Below, in pieces: positions 55,804-64,000 of a stretch of 64,000 nt of DNA (position 1 is the first letter of the stretch; each line of letters opens with the position of its first letter). The notes under the pieces were generated by a model, which was given only the letters and a program-made list of their open reading frames with translations, was not told the origin of the DNA and ran no database searches. The DNA is from Adineta vaga (lineage: Eukaryota > Rotifera): positions 12,958,001-13,022,000 of the forward strand of contig CP075497.1 of the NCBI GenBank assembly GCA_021613535.1, written 5' to 3'. The translations under genes were made by a program, and so were the position numbers.

Positions 55804-56488
55804 TGTTGATAATAAATGATCGGAATTTGTTTGAATTCGAATATAAAGAATAACAGACGTGATGTTGAGATTGATTCGATATATTCTGGTTTAAAATAAT
55901 AGTCTTTCTTATAGATAATTTAATTTAATACATCGATAGCAATATGTAGAGAGAGAGAGAGAGAAACTAGTAACACGTATTGTTCTTATTAGAAAAAAAA
56001 ACAATGTAACGTTTGTTTTCTGTTTAATAACATTTTGAATTTGTTTTGAGATAAGAATAAAAATCTGTTTTTGTTCTTTTCTCTTTTTTCATATGTATAG
56101 AAATAGAAGAATATTATATTCATTTTCTAAAACATCAGAGAATTATTCAATGTTATTTTATTTCATTTACCAATATTTCGATAACATTGTACTGTTAATA
56201 TTATAAACTTATATCTTCACAAAAATGAAAACAAAAGAAAAATCTAATAAACAATATGCTTATCAGTATTCTATTCTAGTTAGACAAATGTTTTTTAAGA
56301 TAAAACTTCCCATCATGCTGATAGTGTGATATATGAAAGCGAATAATTATATTTCGAAACTTATAACAGGACTAGAAAAATATCATTTTCATTATTTTCG
56401 GAGAAAAAAACTCTTCGCAATAGCATTTACTAAACGTTTCGAGTGTCGACTATAGAGCACAAGACATCTTTACGAGCGTGCTCGAAAA
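55804..56488. other. divergent promoter region
   Basis: Between two divergently transcribed genes. A GA run at about 55951-55965. Nothing else recognised. Confidence 0.5.
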
Positions 56489-58465
56489 ATGGTATCATCT
56501 ATTGTTTTACCAATATATTCTCTTGTGTGGATTGATGCTGCTGTTCATTTGGATGAGATTTGTTACGTTCAGCAACAATTGCGTTCTACTTGTAATCATG
56601 TGAAATTATTTGAAAATGATGATGAATGTAAAATGTACATTCAACAATCGAAAGATAATGAAATTCTATTGATTATTGGTGAACAATCTGGATCTATTCT
56701 TATTCCTCTTATTCATTCATTGAGACCAATCAATTCGATATATATCTATGGCACAAATTTAAATAAACGTTTAGAATGGGCACGAAAATTTATCAAAGTT
56801 CCAACAGTTATTAGAAATGTAGATGAACTAATCGAAAAATTTCAAAAAGATCAAGAAAAACGAGTAAGATTTGCTCATGAACCTTTACCAGTGAGTATAT
56901 TTAATTTGAATCATAATGAAGAACGTTCATCAACAAATATCAACGGTGGTTTTCTTCATTTTCAATTATTTATCGATGGTCTACTTCATTGTCAATATAA
57001 TCAGTCAGATAGAAATGCATTTTTCGATCTATGTGAAAAAGAATATGTAAACAATGACACACAATTGTCTACACTTCAACAATTCAAAGACTCTTATGTT
57101 CCAGAAAAAGCTCTCTATTGGTATACACGAGATATATTTATCTATCGAATACTTAATAAAGCTTTACGAGTCCAAAACACACATATTTTATTTCAATTTC
57201 GATTTTTTATTCAAGATATGTATATACAACTGAAAAAATTACAACATCAACAAGATCAAATACCAATTCGTGTTTATCGAGGTCAACTATTGTCAAAACA
57301 AGAATTGGATGTTTTAAAAACATCTAAAGGACAATTAATATCAATGAATTCATTTCTATCGACAACTCTCGATCGACAAATGTCTCTTTTCTTTGTTTCA
57401 TCTAAAGATGATGATCTTTGTCGTGTTTTATTCGAAATCAACATTGATCCTCAAGTATCTTCTATATCAAAGCCATTTGCTAACATTAGTTCACAAAGTC
57501 ATTTTGCAGATGAACAAGAAATTCTCTTTATGATTGCGTCAACATTTCAAATGATTGATATTAGTCAAGAAAATGAACTTACTATCATTAAAATGAATTT
57601 ATATAATGAAAATTATGGTCGCAATGTGAAACTTCTTTTTGAACATATGCAAAAAGAAATTGGAATAGATAATGAATGTTTATCACTTGGTCATATATTG
57701 CGAAGGGCAGGAATGTATGATAAAGCTGAAGAATTTTATAATCGAAAATTAAATGAATTAGGAAATGATCATCCATTGATCGCTGATCTGTATGGTTCAA
57801 TAGGTTTAGTAAGAAAAGCAAAAGGAGATATAGAAATTAGTTCTCAATGGTTCAATAAAGCTTTTGAAATGTACACATGTATGGGAGATAATCGTGGAAT
57901 TGCAACTTGTTTACAGGATTTAGGTGATATTGAACGAATGAAAGGAAAATTTCATGAAGCAACTAAAAATCAGCATCAAGCATTGCATATATTTAAAACA
58001 TTGTTAGGAAATCAAAATGAGTCAGTTGCTAATTGTTTGAATAATTTAGGTGTTAATCATTTTCAACAAGAGCAGTTTACTCAAGCGATTGAATGTTATA
58101 TGAATGCATTGAATATTCGAAAAACAATTTTACCACACATCCATCCTGATATTGCACGATCATTAAATAATATTGGTAATGTTTATTTTTCAAGCAATAA
58201 ATATGATCAAGCTCTTCACTATTTCAGACAAGCATTAGATATCTTTGAAATATCGTTACCATCTGAACATCCATCTATTGCACAAACTTATTACAATATG
58301 GGTTTAACATATTTAAAAAATAGCGATTATCAACGATCGTTAATCTTTGTCAATCGAGCAGTTTCTATTTATCAAAATACACTTCCATCAGATCATATAG
58401 AAATTAAGCGTTGTATCAGTACTATAGATTATATCAAACAAAAATATTCTCAAATAGAAAAATAA
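56489..58465 (+). CDS. mono-ADP-ribosyltransferase fused to TPR repeats
   Basis: Single exon, 658 residues. An N-terminal alpha/beta domain (about 1-125; Val-Trp-Ile-Asp-Ala at the start, Ile-Leu-Leu-Ile-Ile-Gly near 60) has no clear name. The ART domain covers about 150-370. Its R-S-E triad is intact: Arg264 in Val-Tyr-Arg-Gly-Gln, Ser291 in Phe-Leu-Ser-Thr-Thr, and Glu342-Gln-Glu344 in Asp-Glu-Gln-Glu-Ile-Leu-Phe. ExE suggests arginine-specific transfer from NAD+. Five or six TPR/kinesin-light-chain-type repeats fill 395-640 and probably bind target proteins. No signal peptide, so it is cytosolic. Bdelloids carry many such ART-TPR genes. A relative with a dead ART follows at 59907 on the same strand. 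Confidence 0.85.
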   Translation: MVSSIVLPIYSLVWIDAAVHLDEICYVQQQLRSTCNHVKLFENDDECKMYIQQSKDNEILLIIGEQSGSILIPLIHSLRPINSIYIYGTNLNKRLEWARKFIKVPTVIRNVDELIEKFQKDQEKRVRFAHEPLPVSIFNLNHNEERSSTNINGGFLHFQLFIDGLLHCQYNQSDRNAFFDLCEKEYVNNDTQLSTLQQFKDSYVPEKALYWYTRDIFIYRILNKALRVQNTHILFQFRFFIQDMYIQLKKLQHQQDQIPIRVYRGQLLSKQELDVLKTSKGQLISMNSFLSTTLDRQMSLFFVSSKDDDLCRVLFEINIDPQVSSISKPFANISSQSHFADEQEILFMIASTFQMIDISQENELTIIKMNLYNENYGRNVKLLFEHMQKEIGIDNECLSLGHILRRAGMYDKAEEFYNRKLNELGNDHPLIADLYGSIGLVRKAKGDIEISSQWFNKAFEMYTCMGDNRGIATCLQDLGDIERMKGKFHEATKNQHQALHIFKTLLGNQNESVANCLNNLGVNHFQQEQFTQAIECYMNALNIRKTILPHIHPDIARSLNNIGNVYFSSNKYDQALHYFRQALDIFEISLPSEHPSIAQTYYNMGLTYLKNSDYQRSLIFVNRAVSIYQNTLPSDHIEIKRCISTIDYIKQKYSQIEK

Positions 58466-58592
58466 TAAATAAAAGATTATATTTATTGACGTGCATCTGT
58501 TACCTGGACAAAATTTAGAATGAAATAAACTACAAGTCTAGAGCTATCAGCTATTATAGTTATGTCGATAAGAATGTTTTTGCACTGTTTAT

Positions 58593-58718
58593 TTAACCGG
58601 TTCTCATATATCCATTTGGAACATCGGCAAGAAAATTTTGTACGGTCATAAAATCAGGCCAACCTTGTTGTCCTCCTTGCTGTTGTCCACCTGATGTTGG
58701 TGAAGGCGGCACATCCAT
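58593..58718 (-). CDS. small Gln/Gly/Pro-rich protein, 41 residues
   Basis: Intact ATG-to-TAA frame of 42 codons. It starts Met-Asp-Val-Pro-Pro-Ser-Pro and has Gly-Gly-Gln-Gln-Gln repeats, then Trp-Pro-Asp-Phe-Met-Thr-Val-Gln-Asn-Phe. The base composition is clearly less AT-rich than the flanks, which supports coding. It resembles the 69-residue gene at 13790-14047 in size and style. Function unknown. Confidence 0.4.
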   Translation of the reverse strand: MDVPPSPTSGGQQQGGQQGWPDFMTVQNFLADVPNGYMRTG

Positions 58719-59906
58719 TGTCAAAATTTTTCTTTCTTTTTGTTATTATTTATTCTAAAAGAAACGAGAATTGTGACTCTACTGTTTTAAATATATCAGG
58801 TCGCTCGTTCTTGGCAAATATCGGAACGAGAGATCTTCTAGTCTATTTTATCTTTCTTAAGTGTGATATTTTCTAAAATAGACTGTTAATAAACGATTTT
58901 GTTTACCTATACTCTTCCATTTCTTAATAAAGTCTTATCGTCCTATAATAAAAAAAGAAAATCTTGTTAAGGAAGAGTCATCTCAAAATAATATAGACAC
59001 ATTCCTTGTATGTCGATATCACCCATAACAGAACTATCATGACTATGGTAACTATATTCTGTTTAATTACACTGAAAAAAAAGAATGATTTTCGTCTTTT
59101 TCTCCATCATATATAACATGTTTTACTTGACGTTTATTACCAGATAAATACATGAAATACGAGTTTATTTCCATGTAATAGAGATTATACGCTCAAATAA
59201 ATACTTCAATATGTCTACTTTTATGATATCATAAATCTTATGCAAAGTATGATATATCTGGATAAACAAGTAGCCATGACAATTTTTATATTTACTAGTA
59301 AAAATTCATCTAATGGTATCATCCGAATTTGTTGCCAATTAACGATAATCTTGGGGGTGTCGATGAATAAGAGATACCTTGACCCACACGCTCAATTAAA
59401 AAAGCAAAATATAAATTGAAAATCTTGAATGTTTAAACGGATCAGATGAAATTGGATTTGAATCAAGAGATCTATCTTTTAAATGTTAATGTGTTCATCA
59501 AATTCGTGGATATCAAAGAATTTTAAAGTCAACTCCGACATAAATATATAGCGCGGGTTATTTTCCAATAAATTATATTACTCATTTTCATCTTCTCTTC
59601 AAGTTAGTGTTTCGTCTACATGCTCATAATCAATAATGAAATAATTTCAATCGTATGAAAGAATGAGTGAGTGAGTTTTCGTTTTGCATGAGTACACTAA
59701 TGAGGAAAAAACTTACGCGATGACGAATCGTACTTCCTTTACTTGTTTTACTCACATTGAAAAATTAGTAATTTGGTTTCTTCGATGTTTTTCATTAACT
59801 ACTTTTGTCGAAGAAAATAAATCAAATATTTCTTATATAAATGATAGGAAACTTCGTTTCTTTCGTATAGTCAAATTGGTATAATTTATTTTTGTTTTAG
59901 AAAATC
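58719..59906. other. intergenic with telomere-like hairpin
   Basis: Holds the inverted repeat at 59353-59393. Frames at 58694-58876 and 59684-59884 are unsupported. Upstream region of the TPR gene, with a TTTTAG acceptor-like sequence just before 59907, so an untranslated first exon is possible. Confidence 0.45.
59353..59393. repeat. telomere-like inverted repeat
   Basis: GGGGGTGTCG and TTGACCCACACGCTC arms, imperfectly paired, about 17 nt apart. Confidence 0.5.
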
Positions 59907-62900
59907 ATGGAAATATCATCATGCAATGAAGAAGAAATATATGAAAATGAAGATAATGGAATTGTTATTTGTTTGCATCCAGATGATAAAATAGTAGATT
60001 TCAAGGAACAATTGTATCAATTTAATCGTTCGATTATTTATCATACTAACGTGAATTCCTGTGTTAATTTCATTGAATCAATTAAAAAACGCAAAATCCT
60101 TCTAATTATATCGCATTTATTCATGTCCGAAATTCTCTCTCATATTGATATTTTTCATCAAGTTGGTTTTATCTTTATATTTTGTTCGAATATTGATGAA
60201 TATAAATATATTTTTCATGAACAATTAAATATCATCGGTATCTATACTAAATTCAATCTTTTATGTTCATCTATTACTGAACAATTGAATTTAATCGATA
60301 AAGAACATGATCGATGGATTATTTATGATCAAGAAAATGCTTTGTGTACAGATTTATCTCAACAAACCAATAATTTCCTTTGGCTTCAATTGTTTCATCA
60401 AACCATTTGTCATTTTCCATTTCATATACCCACGACAAAACAAAAGATTAAATCATTACGTCTTGCTTGTCGAGAAAACTCCGACGAAATAAAATTCACA
60501 TATCAATTTGTACGAAAGTATCGACCAGTTGATGCTCTTCAATGGTATTTCAATTCTTCATTTCTTCAAAAAGTTATTAATAAAGCAATACAAACAAAAG
60601 ATATTCGTCATCTTTGTCAGTTGGAATATTTTCTTCGCGATCTTATTCAAAGTTTACGTTATGAACATAAGAAAATTGTTCAATCTGGTATAGAAAATTT
60701 CATTTTTCATCACACAATGAAACTGACTCACAGAGAATTTAATCAACTATACGAAAATCAAGGAAAACTTGTCGCTTTTAAAGGATTTCTTCTAGTAAAC
60801 TCGTCAATACATGTCGTTAAAGAAACTGATTTAATTGATGTTCTCTTTGAAATTGAATGTAACGTTAAAGAAGTTAATGACAATGTTACTTTTGTGAGTA
60901 TCACTCAGTTAAATCAAGGATCATGTCAAAATGCTGTTTTATTCGATTTAAATACTACATTTAAATTAGAATATATTCAACAAACGGAACAGATATGGTT
61001 AATTAAATTGACTGTAGTCAATGACGGACCGATTCTAATAGAAAAATATCTTGATGATACATATCGACAAAACAAACACTTAAATATTCCAATTGTATTT
61101 GGTAAATTTATATCTAATATGAATCAATGGGATCAAGCCTATGTATATTTACAACATTTATTCAATTATTCATCTGGTGAAGATTTATTATGGATCGAAT
61201 ATTTAATAGGAGAGACTTTTCATTATAAAGGAGAATTGCATGAAGCACGAATTTATTATGATCGTGCTTATGATCGAATGAATTCTTCTAGTACTAAAGA
61301 TTCATCTGTTATTCTTTCTGATATTGGTAATCTTTTATATTTACAGGGAAAATATGAAGATGCTTATGATTATCATCAACGAGCATTGAGAATTCGACAG
61401 AAATTTTAACCTTCTGATCATCCATATATTGCTACTAGTTTAGAAAATCTTGGTCTTATTCATTTTATATGGTTAAAAACTGGAAAAGCGCGTGTTTTTC
61501 TTGAACAAGCATTAATCATTCGAGAAAAATATTCAAATTATTTCCATATAGATATGGCTCGAACTTTGAATAACATTGGAATGTTTTTAATTCATGGAGA
61601 AAGATATGATGATATACTTGAGTATCAGATACGAGCAATGACTATCTATCAAAAGTATTATCAAACAAATCATGTGTACATTGCAGATACTCTCTGTATT
61701 ATTGGTTATGTTCTCTATCGACAAGAGAAACTTGATGAAGCTCTAAATATTTATCAACGAGCGTTGGTAATATCAAAAAAATTACGTCCATATAATCGTA
61801 TGGAATTTGTGAAGATATTGACCAAAATTGCTCATATAAGGCGTGAACAAAGAATGTATGACGAATCTTTGGAGTTATATCAACAAGCATTAACAATAAT
61901 ACTTAAATATTATCCGTCTTGTCATTTAAATACTAGTTATATTCTCAATTCTATTGGTAGCACATATTTGAACGGAAAGAATAATTGTAGTGAGGCACTT
62001 CGTTTTTATCACGAAGCTCTTACGATTCTAGAGAAATCTTATTAATCCTGTGATGCTTATGTAGCTATCACTCATAACTATATTGGAAACGTTCTACGAA
62101 TTCAAAACAAAATCGGTCAAACTAATATTTCGTACAATCAAGCTCTGACAATACTTGAAAACTACTATTTATCTGACCGCATTGAAGTAACTGCAACTTT
62201 ACTCAAAACTGGCTATATTTTATCGAACCAAGACAAGTTTGACGAGATAATTGCGTTCTATCAACGAGTTTCAAGAATACGGAAAAGAAAGCATTCATCG
62301 AAATATATCGATTTAGTGGCCATTTTTAATAACAATGCATCTGATCAAAGAAGATCTGATGAAGCTCTTGCTCTTTGCCTACAAATTTTAACATTATCAC
62401 ACAGTGATCATTTATCAGATTATATCAACATTGCACATAGTTTCATTCACATAGAAAACTTAGCAAAAGATAAGGAAAACGTTGATAAAGTCATTGAACT
62501 CTATCAACAAGCACTTATGATTCAAAAGAAATATTTCTCTTGTAATCATTCTTGTATTCTTGTTACACTTAATTCTATTGGTAATAGTTATCTCTATCAA
62601 CACAAATATAACCAAGCCTTTACGTATTATCAACAAGAATTAGAAATACGAAGAAAAATACATCAATTTAACAAAAGAAGAATGATCGATAATTTAAATA
62701 AAATTGGAGACGTTCTGAGGAAACAAGAAAAGTATGATGAAGCGTTAGATTATCTTGAGCAAGCATTTGAAATCGGAGAAAAGCATAATTGTTCTGATCT
62801 TATCGAGATTCGATTTACTCTTTTATATATTGGAAACGTTCTATATGATCGACAAAAATATACTGAAGCAACATATTATGAGCGAGCGATGGGTGTGGGT

Positions 62901-63896
62901 GAAAAATACTATCCATTTGATCATATTGATATGGCTACTATTTACTACAATGTTGGTAAGGTTCTTTATAGACGAGGCCTATATAACGCAGCTTTAAGGT
63001 ATCATCAGCAAGCTTTGGCAATTCAGGAAGAATACGGTGATTCATCCGCTCGTATTCAGGTAGCTGATACTTTGCTTTATATAGGTCACATACAATATAC
63101 TACAAGCAGGTCGGGTTGCGAGCTTCGTTCTTATGAAGAATCACTAAAAATCTGAGAGACATGGGATTCATACAATTATGCGGCTATTGCTACTACTCTT
63201 AATACCATTTCTGATGTTTTCTATGAAATAAGGGTTTATGCTGATGCACTTAAGTATCAAGAACGAGTATTAGCGATTCGAGAAAAACATTACACAATTT
63301 CCCACATCACCATTATTGCGAGTCTCATGAGTATTGGTCGGATCAAATTTAAACAACTGGATTGGAATAGAACAATTGATTATTATTCACGAGCAGAAGT
63401 TTTACTGCGAGAATTTCATCCTACTAAGTATGATCAAATCGATACATGTCTGTATTTGATTTCAAAGAGTTGTTATCAAAAAGGATCTGTTGATTACCAA
63501 TGTAAACATCTCGAAAAATGTTTATTAATTAGGGAAGCAAATCTTGCTCCGGAACATTCATCTATTGTTCGTATTCTTTCGAAACTTAGTGAAGCACAAG
63601 CAGATCGAAATCAGCATAGGTTAGCTCTGACATATGAAATGCAATGTTATTTAATACGTGAAAAAGTTTTACCACCAGACGATTCGGATATTGCTTTCAG
63701 TTTATCGTGCATCGGTGAAAGTTATGAGCATCTCAATGAACTAAAACTGGCACTTGAATATTATAAACGAGCATTAATTATTTATCAACAGCAAGAATAT
63801 ATACATATATTCAAAGATTCTATAGAAGAGATGCAAACAAAAATCAAAGAAATTTCAACAAAAATAATTAATAAACCTACGGGACACTTTGTGTAA
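59907..63896 (+). pseudogene. TPR protein with degenerate ART domain and three in-frame stops
   Basis: One frame spans 1,329 codons with no frameshift but is cut by TAA at 61407-61409, TAA at 62043-62045 and TGA at 63153-63155. The first 350 or so residues follow the ART-TPR protein at 56489 in layout, but the active site is gone. The Arg motif reads Phe-Ile-Phe-His-His-Thr-Met, the Ser motif reads Phe-Lys-Gly-Phe-Leu-Leu, and the ExE motif reads Cys-Gln-Asn-Ala-Val-Leu-Phe. About 20 TPR repeats follow (Ala-Leu-x-Tyr-x-Gln-x-Ala-Leu-x-Ile type), far more than in the neighbour. The three stops fall at equivalent sites near the end of TPR helices. If the first stop is used, a 500-residue protein with two or three TPRs would be made. 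Pseudogene is most likely; suppressed stops are the alternative. Confidence 0.65.
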
Positions 63897-64000
63897 TCAT
63901 TAGAACGATATGAGAATATGAGTGCAGCTTGTTTTTACAGTATGATAATACATAAATATAGGAAAGAAATCGAATGCAAAATAAAGTACATTTGATTACC

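Noticed and set aside
1-64000. CRISPR array, rRNA operon or canonical tRNA genes
   Set aside because: No regular spaced repeats, no rRNA-like conserved blocks and no cloverleaf were seen; this is a eukaryotic nuclear segment.

Overview
The window looks like a chromosomal segment of a bdelloid rotifer (Adineta/Rotaria type). It is AT-rich throughout, and coding exons are broken by very short spliceosomal introns (mostly 48-62 nt, GT...AG). The gene content is typical of bdelloids: lineage-specific rhodopsin-like GPCRs, an ADP-ribosyltransferase fused to TPR repeats, and membrane or secreted proteins with Thr-rich stalks carrying FG-GAP or NHL beta-propellers. Short TGTGGG-type motifs, the known bdelloid telomere unit, are scattered between genes. 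Exon joins below were worked out by eye from splice signals and reading-frame phase; no search was run.

Layout. 0.7-2.8 kb: a small Cys-motif gene and a broken three-KH-domain paralog. 3.4-3.9 kb: remnant of an ART (ADP-ribosyltransferase) gene on the minus strand. 4.7-10.3 kb: two paralogous GPCRs flanking a secreted knottin-type peptide and an i-type lysozyme. 11.1-13.6 kb: a 13-exon SLC7-type amino-acid transporter. 13.8-15.1 kb: two small minus-strand genes with good TATA boxes. 16-17.9 kb: a FEM1-like ankyrin protein. 18.7-21.7 kb: small genes of unknown function, two starting with 10-nt coding first exons.

22.4-37 kb is the most unusual part. It holds a decayed single copy and two large opposite-strand genes, each made of exactly three tandem copies of a ~430-residue unit. 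Each unit has one membrane segment, a roughly 12-cysteine ectodomain and a second membrane segment ending in a Gly-Gly-Leu motif. The plus-strand gene adds a seventh membrane segment, a Thr-rich stalk and an extracellular FG-GAP propeller. I suggest a pseudo-trimeric, DEG/ENaC-like membrane protein, but the homology is not shown. A 4TM protein gene lies between the two arrays.

37-46 kb: a Tc1/mariner remnant, other decayed genes, two more GPCRs and a paralog of the CGKC-x-DWY gene at 18.7 kb. 46.4-50.2 kb: an NHL-propeller membrane protein. 50.7-52.3 kb: an unknown 167-residue protein and a pseudogene. 53.4-55.8 kb: a secreted FG-GAP protein. 56.5-63.9 kb: an ART-TPR protein with intact R-S-ExE residues, followed by a relative whose ART active site is lost and whose 1,329-codon frame is broken by three in-frame stops but no frameshift.

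Two dispersed signals are not explained by genes. One is a set of about eleven inverted repeats with GTGTGGGTG-like arms, several 100-350 nt past gene 3' ends. The other is a ~125-bp element at about 6.0 and 23.4 kb with a compensatory base-pair change and a following T-rich run, suggesting a structured RNA.
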